This document shows, in pieces, positions 32,590-42,888 of a stretch of 64,000 bases of DNA. The stretch is taken from the NCBI GenBank assembly GCA_007570785.1, contig ML664174.1:1515023-1579022 (forward strand). The letters are read 5' to 3'. The notes below the pieces were generated by a model. It worked only from the letters and a program-made list of their open reading frames with translations. It had not been told where the DNA came from and made no database searches. The translations under genes and the position numbers were made by a program. Source of the DNA: Antilocapra americana (lineage: Eukaryota > Chordata > Mammalia > Artiodactyla > Antilocapridae). The first letter of the stretch is position 1. Each line of letters opens with the position of its first letter.

Positions 32590-33505
32590 GCATCTCTTTC
32601 AGTTGTTCAGGTGATAAATGATGGTGGCTAAAACTAGGAAAGTATCTGTGGAGACAGAAAGAAAAGACTAGTTATGTCGTCTTGGAGGTAGAACTGACTG
32701 GACACAGGGGTCGCTTGGATGTGGGGGATGAGGAAAAAGGAGGAATGAAAGGTGGCTTCTAGAATCTTGGCCTGAGGAAAAGGATGAATAAAGAAGCTAA
32801 GAAGGGTAAGAGGGGAGAGAAGTGGGGAGAGTTCGAGAATCAAGGGCTCCATCTTGGAACTATATTATTTAAGGTGTCTATTAACAGCCAAGTGGAGACA
32901 TAAAGCAGGCAGTTGAGTCCAAGCTTAGGGATGGAGGTGTAAAATCAGGAGTCTGGTATCTGGGTGGCATTCAGAGCTCTGTGATCTGATGAGGTCATCT
33001 CGAGACCTTTAGACAGAGACTAGAAGCTGTTCTGGGACCAATTCCTGAGATACCCCAACATGGAGTGACAGGAAGAAGGAGACTGAGAAAGAGCCTGCCA
33101 AGAAGACTGAGAAAAGGAGGTGAAAGAAATGGAAGGAAAATCAGGAGAGAGTATCATTGTGAAAAGCAGGAGAGAAGAGTGAAAGGGAGGAGGAGGTGGT
33201 CAACTGTGGCAGATGCTGCTGGCAGACCAACGTTGATGAGGGCAGAGACAGACTCACTGGGTTTTCTACACAGAAGTTGCTGGTGACCTCGACAAGAGAG
33301 GTTTCAATAGTAGAGGAGGAACAGGTGAATGAACAGGAAGAGAAGACTGAAACCAGGGAGAGCAGAGGACTGGTTCGAGAAGCTCTGTGGTGAAAGAAGA
33401 AATGAATGGGATCCTGAGTTGGAGGGAGATGGGGGGACACAGAAAATACATTCAAAATCGGAGACGCTGTATAATGATGGAAATGACTTCTGTGGTGGGA
33501 GATTC
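32590..33505 (-). mobile_element. LINE L2 reverse-transcriptase region, antisense
   Basis: On the minus strand the order of CR1/L2 RT sequence can be followed. GTCGCTTGGATGTGGGGGATG (32710s) is the antisense of the conserved PHIQ segment; AGCCAAGTGGAGACATAAAG is the antisense of the DISTW segment; GTGGTCAACTGTGGCAGATG near 33197 is antisense RT motif A (consensus AAFDTVDH); GTGACCTCGACAAGAGAGG follows. Purine-rich long frames on either strand are shadows of this fossil. Confidence 0.72.
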
Positions 33506-34455
33506 TAACGACACAAGACAGCAAAGCAACTGTAGGAAACTGTTCATGTAAGCCAGCCAAGTAGTAAGAAAGACCTGAATCGAGATGGGGAAATAAAACT
33601 GACTGAACTTATGAAGCAAGCTAACTTAGAGAGCTCCCAATTTCAGACCAGAGGCAAATGCCAGGGTGCATAATTTCTCAGGATCCAAACCTACCTGTTA
33701 ACAGCCTTTCCCCTCCTCACTCCCACCCCAAATAAGCACACGAACCGAAACATCACACTCTATCCAAAAGCAGAGAAAGCAGGATGCATATTGGGATCCT
33801 GGACAAATGCTCAGCTGCCCCCAGGATGACCTGATTTGGGTTCAAAGCCAAAACAGCACAGAGAGTTTCCTTGTCCCCCACCCCCCTCCACCCCCACTGG
33901 ATTTAAGTGAGTTTTTAAAGCGCTCTTCTCTGGCTACCCAAGGATTAGCCATGTGTTTCAACAAGTGATTTAAAATCATTACTTGTCTCTTTTGGTTGAA
34001 TCTCAAACGTTTGAAATGTACACAGCTTGGCAGGCTGGCCTGGGCAGCTGAGCTTCAAGAGGACATGTCCCAGCCATCTGTTGCCCTGCTTCATACCAGC
34101 CTTCTGCCCTTCCCACTGGGGAGAAGGACTGGGCTTGACAGGCAAATGCAGGACAGAGACAACTGCAGCCGTGGCCTCAAACAGTTGCTCACACAATGTC
34201 TTGGGTGGAGCTGGGGGGATGGGAAGTTACTGCGTTGTTTTCGCCTGAAATTACTGAAGTGCTTCGCCTGTAGGTAAGGAGGTTTCTCTCCATTTCAGAG
34301 ATCCAGAAGGTTTTAGGGACATAAATAAAGACATTACCTCTGATTTCCCCTCCGTCAGAGCAGCTCAGACTGTGCTCAACCTCGTGCTCAACCACTATGA
34401 GGAGATTCAGGAATGCAATAGGAAGATTCAAATTTCACTTTAAAAATATCAAAGT
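33506..34455. other. Non-repeat DNA
   Basis: Nearly 1 kb with no recognised repeat. Overlapping frames at 33996-34277 have no family features. Confidence 0.4.
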
Positions 34456-34632
34456 GGCCTTCCCTGGAGGCGCAGTGGATAAGAATCTGCCTGCCAATGC
34501 AAGGGACACAGGTTTAATCCTTGGTCCCGGAAGATTCCACATGCCACAGAGCAACTAAGCCCACGAGCCGCAACTACTGAGCCTGTGCTCCCCAACAAGA
34601 GAAGCCACCAAGATGAGAAAACCTGCACAGAA
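34456..34632 (+). mobile_element. CHR-2-type SINE with internal deletion
   Basis: Head GGCCTTCCCTGGAGGCGCAG, GAGCAACTAAGCCCACGAG and CAACAAGAGAAGCCACC are present, but the distal modules are missing and it ends in an (ATAC)n-like tail. Confidence 0.9.
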
Positions 34633-34806
34633 AAGAAGATACATACATATATATGTATATGCATTTTAAAAACTGCTATTAAGAGATATCTAGTCTATAA
34701 CAACATGAATGCATTAAATAGACACTTTTAGTCTGTCAAGACTTCAGTGATTTAAATTGAATCATCAGGTAAATGAACTTTTTTGAAGGGAAGGCCTCTC
34801 AAAAAA

Positions 34807-34950
34807 GTTGGAGGTGGGCATGGCAACCCACCTCAGTATTCTTGCCTGGAGAATTCCATGGACAGAGGAGCCTGGTGGGTGACAGTCCATGGGGTCGCAA
34901 AGAACTGGACACAACTGATGGACTGACACTTTCGCTTTTTCACTTTCAGT
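34807..34950 (+). mobile_element. Bov-A unit, 5' truncated
   Basis: Starts inside the unit (GGCATGGCAACCCACC), lacks the tRNA head and ends ACACTTTCGCTTTTTCACTT. Confidence 0.93.
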
Positions 34951-34977
34951 CAATTTTATGGTTCTTTTTATATAGCA

Positions 34978-36690
34978 GACTTAAAATAAAAATTTTAGAT
35001 TTACGAAGAAATTGAACAGAATTCTCATTTACCCTCTTGTCTCCAGTTCCCACTCTTTTCTATTAATAACATTTTATATTGGTATGGTATATTTGTCACC
35101 ATTGGTGAATTGACATTGAGACATTATTATTAGCGAAAGTCCATAGTTTATTCAGATTTCCTTTTTTTTTTTTTTAACCTAATGCCCTTTTTCTGTTTCA
35201 GGATCCCACCTAGGAAACCACATTAAAGTGTCATGTCTTAGGCTCCTCTTGGCTGTAACAGTTCCTCAGACTTGCCTTGTTTTTGATGCCTGTGAGTACT
35301 AGCTGAGCTTTTTATCCTATTTTCAATCCCTCTGTTGGGATTTGCCTGATATTCTTCTCGTGAGTAGACTAGGGTTTTGGAGAGGATGCTCACAGATGTA
35401 AAGTGCCATTTGCATCACATCATATCAAAGGTACATGCTATCAACATGATTTATGACTGTTGATAATGATCTTGCCTGAAGGACATACCTGCCTAAAATT
35501 ATGTTTGCTAAATTTCGCCACTATAAAGTTTTCTTTTTAAAAGATTTTATGCAAGTATGGACTCATGGATATTTATTTTATACTTTGGATTATAATTTGA
35601 TACAATTTAGAACTGGACATGGAACAACAGACGGGTTCCAAATAGGAAAAGGAGTACGTCAAGGCTGTATATTGTCACCCTGCTTATTTAACTTATATGC
35701 AGAGTACATCATGAGAAATGCTGGGTGGAAGAAGCACAAGCTAGAATCAAGATTTCCAGGAGAAATATCAATAACCTCAGATATGCAGATGACACCACCC
35801 TTATGGCAGAAAGTGAAGAGGAACTAAAAAGCCTCCTGATGAAAGTGAAAGAGGAGAGTGAAAAAGTTGGCTTAAAGCTCAACAATCAGAAAACTAAGCT
35901 CATGGCATCTGGTCCCATCACTTCATGGGAAATAGATGGGGAAACAGTGGAAATAGTGTCAGACTTTATTTTGGGGGGCTCCAAAATCACTTCAGATGGT
36001 GATTGCAGCCATGAAATTAAAAGACGTTTACTCCTTGGAAGGAAAGTTATGACGAACCCAGATACCATATTGAAAAGCAGAGACATTACTTTGCCGACAA
36101 AGGTCTGTCTAGTCAAGGCTGTGATTTTTCCAGTAGTCATGTATGGATGTGAGAGTTGGACAGTGAAAAAAGTTGAGGGCCAAAGAACTGATGCTTTGGA
36201 ACTGTGGTGTTGGAGAAGACTCTTGAGAGTCCCTTGGACTGCAAGGAGATCCAACCAGTCCATCCTAAGGGAGATCAGGCCTGGGTGTTCATTGGAAGGA
36301 CTGATGTTGAAGCTGAAACTGCAATACCTTGGCCACCTGATGCAAAGAGTTGACTCATTGGAAAAGACCCTGATGCTGGGAAGGATTGGGGGCAGGAGGA
36401 GAAGGGGATGACAGAGGATGAGATGGCTGGATGGCATCACTGACTCGGTGAACATGGGTTTGGGTAGATTCCTGGAGTTGGTGATGGACAGGAAGGCCTG
36501 GCATGCTGCAATTCATGGGGTCGCAAAGAGTCAGACACGACTGAGTGACTGAACTGAACTGAATTTTGTTCCTCAAATTGTTCAAGCTTTGGCCATTGGC
36601 GCTCTTTCATTTAACTCTTGTGCCCTGTGACATATCTCCATCGATGTGATATTTTTTTAGTAAACTCAGTTTTGTGTGGACTTTGGCACA
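34978..36690 (-). mobile_element. Old L1M 3' region, antisense, split by a BovB
   Basis: Antisense L1M wording runs from AACATTTTATATTGGTATGG and GTCCATAGTTTATTCAG through CACATCATATCAAAGGTAC and GGACTCATGGATATTTATTTT to 35608. It resumes at 36567 with CCTCAAATTGTTCAAGCTTT and GCCATTGGCGCTCTTTC. The two flanks join in consensus. Confidence 0.85.
35604..36566 (+). mobile_element. BovB 3' half, best-preserved copy in the window
   Basis: A 5' truncated BovB (35609-36561) begins AGAACTGGACATGGAAC, covers the RT palm and C-terminus, and ends in CTGAACTGAACTGAA. AATTT repeats at 35604 and 36562 are a short TSD. The 228-codon frame 35725-36411 keeps the intact YADD catalytic motif (NNLRYADDTTLMAE) and the KTKLMASGPITSW segment. 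It overlaps the preceding frame 35501-35827, which includes GVRQGCILSPCLFNLYAEYI; a one-base loss near 35724 separates the two. The copy lacks the endonuclease and RT fingers and cannot be autonomous. Confidence 0.95.
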
Positions 36691-37068
36691 AGTTCCTCCT
36701 GGCGTCTCTAAGCCTAGGTTGGTCCTGATAGTGGGTGTGCCTTGTGCCAGCCTGAGCATGTCTGCTTACCAAGTCAGAGCAATGAAGAGCTGAGTACTTC
36801 CTGCTCTGGGGTCCACAAGACTCCATAAACCAGCAGGCTTGTAACAGTGCATACAGAGTGATAAAAATGTCGTGTTTGTTTAGTACATATTGTAAGTTTT
36901 AGTTGTTAATTGCCTGACTTTTACATTTATGATGGGGATGAAGAACAGTTGTTGGATATTTTGATACTTACTCATTCAATTTTGAAACAAAATTTTCCAC
37001 TTCTCTTTCTACTTTCTAAGGTGGTTTAATTTTAATCTCAAAAGACAAACTTGAAAAAACACTGTTAG
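36691..37068. other. Non-repeat DNA
   Basis: May include the remainder of the antisense L1 up to about 36850; otherwise no recognised feature. Confidence 0.35.
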
Positions 37069-37173
37069 CAGGAGTTACGAACACAAACCCTGGTGCAGGG
37101 GCTGCCTTGATTTAAATCTTGACCTTGGGCCAATTGTTCCACTCCTTGGTACCTCAGATTTCTCATCTGTAAA
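37069..37173 (+). mobile_element. MIR fragment, plus orientation
   Basis: TTTAAATCTTGACCTTGGGCC, CACTCCTTGGTACCTCAG and TTCTCATCTGTAAA follow the MIR core. A Bov-tA inserted right after it. Confidence 0.6.
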
Positions 37174-37388
37174 GGGCTTCCCTGGCAGCTCAGACGGTTA
37201 AAGAATCTGCCTGCAATGCAAGAGACCTGGGTTCGATCCCTGGGTCAGGAAGAGCCCATGGAGAAAGGAATGGCTACCCACTCCAGTCCTCTTGCCTGGA
37301 GAATCCCATGGACAGAGGAGCCTGGTGGGCTATCGTCTATGAGGTTGCAAAGAGTCAGACATGACTGAAGCGACTTAGCAGGCACACT
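37174..37388 (+). mobile_element. Bov-tA SINE, plus orientation
   Basis: Head GGGCTTCCCTGGCAGCTCAG, a Bov-A unit with low divergence, ending GACTGAAGCGACTTAGCAGG. Confidence 0.96.
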
Positions 37389-37878
37389 ACCTTTAAAATG
37401 CAACAGGAACTGATTCTGGATCAGTGAAGCAGAAGAGGAATTAATGGGAAGGGTATTGAATAACCCACAGAATCTCTGGGAAGGCAGGAGAGCAGGCTTA
37501 CGGCAGGAGAGCAGGCTGACGGCATGAATGAGACCAAGGATGCGGGTAAGTAGCCAGGAACATGGCCAAAAGGGTAGCACAGAAGCTGGGCCTGGCCTCA
37601 GAAACCCGGGAAACCTGTGCACAACCAGGGTCAGAGCCTGAGTGATGACCGTGCTGCTCCTGACACCCTTGGATCAAGACATGCAGCCGCTACCATCTCA
37701 CCCCAAAAGGTTGTCTGAGGAGCTGACTCTGGTCTCCTAGTCAGAGTTCATGCCACTGCACCTGATTGGCTGAGTCCAGGTCACATGTCTAAGCTCTGGC
37801 TATAAAAGAAGCTGGGAAGCGAGTGTCTGGCATTTTCAGCCTCTGTAGTGAGAGTTGAGCAGTGGGCTCTAATTTCCA
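37389..37878. other. Non-repeat DNA
   Basis: Contains a short direct repeat GGCAGGAGAGCAGGCT (37482-37497 and 37502-37517 region); otherwise nothing recognised. Confidence 0.45.
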
Positions 37879-38078
37879 GGCTTCCCTGATGGCTCAGTGG
37901 TAAAGAGTTTGCCTGCCAAGCAGGAGATGCACGTTCCATCCCTGGGTCAGGAAGATCCCCTGGAGGAGGAAATGGCAACCCACTCCAGTATTCTTGCCTG
38001 AGAAATCCCATGGACAAAGGAGCCTGTTGGGGCTATAGTCCAGTGGTTTCCAAAGAGTCAGACATGACTGATTACAAG
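37879..38078 (+). mobile_element. Bov-tA SINE, plus orientation
   Basis: Head GGCTTCCCTGATGGCTCAGTG, a Bov-A unit, ending GAGTCAGACATGACTGATTAC. Confidence 0.95.
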
Positions 38079-39456
38079 CACAATATGATAATCTAATGTC
38101 TACTAAGACTTAAGATGACATCTTCCACAAACCTGTGGAGGGATTCTGAAGCTGGGCAGCCAAAAAGTGACGAACATCACCCATCACCCCCTGCTTTCAT
38201 AAATTTTGTTCCATCGTATTAACATCATCAATGGACTTCATAATGAATAAGTCTGAAAAACTTTCACCCAGTGCTGTGGTGTCCCTCACATTTTTCAAAT
38301 GAGAGGTATAGGTGACTAATCTCTAAGTCCTAAGGAAGATGACATCTCTGCTGGTTGAGTCTGGGTAGAAGCTTTTCCTGAAGGATATGACTCTGGGCCT
38401 TTAAAGGTGTTATACTCCTGTAAATGACAGCAGATGCTCTTGTGGTTGATAAAATGCAAATTCCTTTAAAAGATAGCCAAGTGATGGTTCTTTATCATTT
38501 TGCATTGATCCACAGCTACCAAAATGACCGCTGCCATCCTGTGGAGTCTTTGACATTTTTTTGCTTGGAAAAAGAAGTCTTTAAATTTGAAGGTTGGAAC
38601 CCCTTCTCATTGTCCAAACCCTCCTTTTCTAAGTGGAGAAATGGAGGCCCAAGTGGTCCAGTGACTTACATGAGGCCTCAGACCTGCCTTAAATCAGGCC
38701 CCCAGCCTCATGCCCCAGGGCTCAGTGTTCCTGCATCTCCATGCTGCCAGCAGCTAGCCCAGGAGCAGGTCCCAGGGGCCAACCCCACAGCTACTGCCTT
38801 CCTGGGGAGACCCAAAGCTGCTTTTGAATACTAGCTTGTGGCGGCTGCTGCTTCTTTAGTTACTCTGACTTTTGAGATGAGAAATCCTGAGTGACTTTCT
38901 CTTTGCCTTGAGAGAAGAAGAAAAATAAAAACAAAGAGCAAGAAGACTATAACCCCCAATCTGGTGCAGGGCTTCACCTGCTAGACTCCAAACTTTGCTG
39001 GCTTCAACTCTGCCTCTTCTCAGCGTAGCTAATCTTCTGCCCTAACCTTTGACTCACTGCTCCAGATCCTGGGAATCAGATTCCCTGGTCCTACATTTAT
39101 GCTCTGACTCCTAGTTGTGCAGCTAGGTCAGATCCTCATGTCTGCTGAGTGCATCCTGCACTGGAACTGCCCATCGCCTTGCGTGGCTAGTCATATCTAG
39201 ACCCGGCCACCCTTCAGGAAGCTCCTGGAGGCAGGGCTCACACCCTATTCCCCCTCCCTGGGTATCCTCAGCACCCAACAGGGCATGGTCCAGCAAACCC
39301 GCATCGAAGGCATGGCTGTCCTGGTCTGTTTGGGTGCTGCCCACACCTAGTCATGACAAATTAGAGCAAAGGGAGGTGGAGGTGCTGAGAGGACAAACAG
39401 TGTGGGAGATTTTCCTTCTACCCTTCCTGGGGGTATTTCTACCTTGATTGATGCCA
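38079..39456. other. Mostly unassigned DNA
   Basis: About 1.4 kb without a confident repeat. 38635-38720 (AAATGGAGGCCCAAGTGG, CAGTGACTTACATGAGG) is a possible antisense MIR core. 39347-39394 has a diverged second copy at 41225-41270. Confidence 0.4.
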
Positions 39457-39806
39457 CTTATTTATTGATTTTGGTTGTGCTGAATGCGGGCTTTCTCTAG
39501 ATGTGGTGAGGAGGACAGAATCTCCGTTGCAGTGCACAGGCTTCTCCTTGCCACGGCTTCTCTTGTTGCGGAGTGTGGGCTCCAGGGCTCGAGGGCTTGA
39601 GGGCTTCAGTAGCTGCAGCACCTGAGCTTAGTAGTTGAGGCTCCTGGGCTCTAGAGGGCGGGCTCAGTAGTTGTGGTGCACGGGCTAGGTTGCTCAGTAT
39701 GATTCGGCAGTGTGAGGAATCTTCCTGGACCAGGGGCAGGGACCTAACCCGAGTCTCCTGCAAGAGCAGGTGGATTCTTAACTCTTGGGCTACCAGGAAA
39801 GTCCAG
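39457..39806 (-). mobile_element. CHR-2-type SINE, minus orientation
   Basis: Antisense tail TTATTTATTGATTTTGGTTG, antisense modules (AGTAGTTGTGGTGCACGGGC) and antisense head GATTCTTAACTCTTGGGC, ACCAGGAAAGTCC. Confidence 0.92.
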
Positions 39807-39953
39807 CACCACCTAAGCAGGATCAGGCAAAGTTGACTTAGCTAAACCAGGGAGCAAGACATTCATTCATTCATGTGTTTGTTCAGTAAATATGTACTGA
39901 GTACCTTATGTGTCAGCTTCTATGCTGGGCATGAGTATTGCTGATCCTGTGCG

Positions 39954-40430
39954 TGATGCCAGTCGCCTTGCTATTCACACTGTGCGCCTCGTTCACTGAA
40001 CCCACGGTAGGCAAGGCTGGACCCAAGAGGCTGGACGGAGACTCGAGGAGCTGTAGGAACTGCAGACAGATTTATTCTCTCCAGGCTGGCATGGCAGCCA
40101 TAAGACAGCCTCTCTCCTGGGTGATGCAGCAGCCACAACATAACCATAATGGAGCCATAACATAACCTCATATGACATAACCGTGATGCCATTCCCATGG
40201 AGCCACGGGGCAGCAGAAGCCAGGGCTTTCACGGTGAGGCCCAAACAGGTCTACGGCCCAAAGTAGCTCGTGACCAAGTGCGTGCCTCGAGACACACATG
40301 CTCAGTGCTATGAGTGATCTCAGCTGTTACACAGCCGTGCAAAGTCATTGTTTATAGAACGTGGGGCGAGAAGGCATGAGAAGGTGGGCTGAGAGCGCCT
40401 GACTGGTGCCATCTTGTTAATTTCCTCACA
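39954..40430 (-). mobile_element. LTR-like element inside L2, minus orientation
   Basis: On the minus strand it begins TGTGAGGAAATTAAC, has CTATAAAC (about 40350-40357) and AATAAA (40071-40076), and ends GGCATCA, so TG...CA ends are present. Three GGTTATGT words lie between them. No TSD could be confirmed, and U3 would be unusually short, so the 5' boundary may be wrong. Confidence 0.5.
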
Positions 40431-40534
40431 GCACGCAAAGATTTAACGGTGAATGAGACATTCTCTGCCCTCAAGATGCTTAGAGAAAGACAAAACAGGG
40501 GACTGAGCTTTACAATACACTATGGAGTGTGGTG

Positions 40535-40795
40535 ACATAACAATAACTAGTATTTATTGAATGTTCGCTATGCACTGGACTCTGCGCTAAGCCATTGGCC
40601 GTGCATTGTTTCATGTAGTCCTCACAAGAATCCTATTAGTAGATACTATTATTATCTTCATCTTACAGACAAGGAAATGGAATCACAGAGAGGCTGAGTG
40701 ACTTGCCCAAGGTCATACGGCTCAGGCAAGTGACATTACTAGAATTTCAATCTATACTTTGACTCCAAGGCCTAGGCGCCTAGCTCGTCCACTAG
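40535..40795 (-). mobile_element. MIR SINE, antisense, nearly complete
   Basis: AGTATTTATTGAATGTTCGC, TATTATCTTCATCTTACAG, GAGTGACTTGCCCAAGGTC and TCAATCTATACTTTGACTCC follow the antisense MIR consensus over about 250 bp. Confidence 0.85.
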
Positions 40796-41215
40796 GATAG
40801 TTCTGCCTCGTTACAATAGTGGATCATGCAGTATTCTATTGGAGCATGTGAAGGTGCATGAACTGTGTGCCAAGGACATCCAGAAGCATTCAGAGACTGC
40901 AGCTAGTGTCAACGTGACCAGCTCATAGGGAACGAAGGCTGCAGACAGAATAAGCTGAAGGGTTCAGTAGGCACCAGTTCACAAAGGTCTTTAAAAACTA
41001 GACGAAGGGGTCAAGATTTTAATCCAAAGGAAATGCTGAAGGATAAAGAGGAGAGTTTCACAATCGGGTGGCACGTCAGAAAACTTTTCTTAGCTGTACT
41101 TTGGAGAAGGAAGGGAGTTAAGCAAGAATGGAGTTTTTTACAGTTGTTCAGTCAAGAACCAATGGTGGCCTGATCGTGGACTGGCAGTGGCCTGAGAGAG
41201 AAGCAGACTAGATGC

Positions 41216-41597
41216 TTCCCACACACCTGCTCATGACAAACTGGAGCAAGGGAGGTGGAGGTTCCAGGGATCCAACGTCAGGCAATTGGCCAAAGTCTAA
41301 ACAGACAAGATGGTTGTCGAGTAGAAGCCCAGCGGAAGGAGATCTAGCAACAGAGTTAAGAGGCTAATGAAAGGACTCCAATCACTGAATGAAGACAGAA
41401 TTTTCCACTGGGCAAATGGGGACAGGGTAGACACCAGGAAAAGAGGACCAAGAACCGGCCTCAGGTCCCAGGCTGTCCTAGACTGGCAGTGGGAGTGAGG
41501 ATGCTCACCAGCAAGACAGGGATTCAGAATTCCTTCTGTGACCCCCTAACCCCACCGCTAGCCAGGGGGTTCCTATTTAATCAGGTCTGGTGTCATA
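41216..41597. other. Unassigned DNA
   Basis: Starts with the second copy of a short repeat shared with 39347-39394. Nothing else recognised. Confidence 0.4.
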
Positions 41598-41778
41598 GTT
41601 GGTAGGAGGGAAAAGAGTAGAACTCTGTTGTCAGAGCAAGTGGGGTTTGAACCTCACCTGGAGGCACTTACCGGTTCTAAAACTCCAGGCAAGTTACTTA
41701 ACCTCTCTGAGCCTTAGCTCACTCATCTGTAACACTAGGAGAACCATATCTACTTCGTGGGGTTATTGAGCAGGAATA
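41598..41778 (+). mobile_element. MIR SINE, plus orientation
   Basis: GGGTTTGAACCTCACCTGG, GGCAAGTTACTTAACCTCTC, TGAGCCTTAGCTCACTCATC and GTGGGGTTATTGAGCAGG match MIR in order. Confidence 0.85.
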
Positions 41779-41889
41779 GCAGCACCTACCACACAGGGTC
41801 ATCATGAGGATGTGGGAGTGAAGGGCCAGGGCTGCACCGGGATGGATGCAGCTAAGTTATCAACATTTCTTCTTTATCAGAAGCCATCT

Positions 41890-42030
41890 ACCAGCTGGGC
41901 CCTGGGCTGAGGGTTTTGGGTGCTATGTTATTTCCTTCTTAACAAACTGAGGGAGATATTATTCCTCTTCCTATTTTGTGGGTCAGGGAACAGTGGAGTC
42001 TGTGAAGTGTCTGAGCTTGAGACCTCTCTT
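41890..42030 (-). mobile_element. MIR fragment, antisense
   Basis: GCTATGTTATTTCCTTCTTAA, CTGAGGGAGATATTATTCC and TTTTGTGGGTCAGGGAACAG resemble the antisense MIR core. Confidence 0.55.
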
Positions 42031-42083
42031 TCTTTGTGAAAAGGAAGATGAGTGCATTTTAATGAGCTGTTAAAGACACACTA

Positions 42084-42286
42084 GGGCCTTCCTGGTGACT
42101 CAGCGTTAAACAATGCAATGCAGGAGATGTAGGTTCCATCCCTGGGTCGAGAAGACACGGTGGAGAAGAGAATGGCTACCCACTCCAGTATTCTTGCCTG
42201 GAAAACCCCATGGGCAAAGGAGCCTGGCAGGCTACAGGCAACGGGGTCATAAAAGAGTGGGACACAATTTAGCAACTAAATACAGA
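42084..42286 (+). mobile_element. Bov-tA SINE, plus orientation (first of a pair)
   Basis: Head GGCCTTCCTGGTGACTCAG with a small deletion (TTAAACAATGCAATG), then a Bov-A unit ending ACACAATTTAGCAACTAAA. Confidence 0.94.
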
Positions 42287-42303
42287 GACATGGTAACAGC
42301 AAA

Positions 42304-42502
42304 CAGACCTTATGGCTCAACTGGTGAAGATTCTGCCCACAATGCAGGAGACTTTAGTTCAATCCCTGGGTAGGGAAGATACCCTAGAGAAGGGAAAGGC
42401 TACCCACTCCAGTATTCTGGCCTGGAGAATTCCATGGACTGTATAGTCCATGGGGTCACAAACAGTCGGACACAACTGAGCGACTTTCACTCACTCACTC
42501 CC
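42304..42502 (+). mobile_element. Bov-tA SINE, plus orientation (second of a pair)
   Basis: Head ACCTTATGGCTCAACTGG, a Bov-A unit, and a CTTTCACTCACTCACTC tail. It lies 18 bp after the preceding Bov-tA in the same orientation. Confidence 0.94.
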
Positions 42503-42821
42503 TTTGACATAATCAGAAAAATAAAAAGAGAATTGAAAAGAAACTTACTTTTTCATTGTGATTTAATGCATCCGCTTGAGCCAACTAAAAGCCTCTTGCC
42601 TCCTCAATGTAAGCCACGTCCAATGGGCCTGGAACTGAGGCTTCCTTTTTTTCCCACCAGTGAATAAGTTTATTAGTAGAAAGAAGTGTTTTCATTGAAA
42701 CCCAAACCTGAGACAATGTGGTCCACTTTTTTAGCTAGATCTCATAAATATCCCTCTTTTGTCTCAAAAAATTAAAAAATGGGTTATTTGAATATTAAAA
42801 GACCTTACACACATTTAGACA
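42503..42821. other. Unassigned DNA
   Basis: AT-rich, no recognised feature. Confidence 0.4.
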
Positions 42822-42888
42822 CAGGAGCCTGGTGGGCTACAGTCAGTGGGTCCCAGAGTCGGGCACAACTGAGTAACTAAGCACACAG
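42822..42888 (+). mobile_element. Bov-A 3' fragment
   Basis: Only the last 65 bp of a Bov-A unit remain: CAGGAGCCTGGTGGGCTACAG through GGGCACAACTGAGTAACTAAG. Confidence 0.9.

Larger units (their letters stand above)
39862..41215 (-). mobile_element. LINE L2 antisense, interrupted by an LTR and a MIR
   Basis: The L2 3' end (CATTCATTCATTCATGTG, CAGTAAATATGTACTGAG) starts at 39862. It resumes after the LTR with GAATGAGACATTCTCTGCCC (40453) and again after the MIR with antisense ORF2 wording: CACAAAGGTCTTTAAAAAC, AAGATTTTAATCCAAAGG and CAATGGTGGCCTGATCGTGG. Confidence 0.68.

Noticed and set aside
33065..33560. Purine-rich and complementary open frames
   Set aside because: They lie in an antisense L2 reverse-transcriptase fossil whose composition creates long frames.
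39940..40440. TSD for the LTR inside the L2
   Set aside because: Several alignments of the flanks were tried; no 4-6 base direct repeat adjacent to TG...CA ends held up, so none is claimed.
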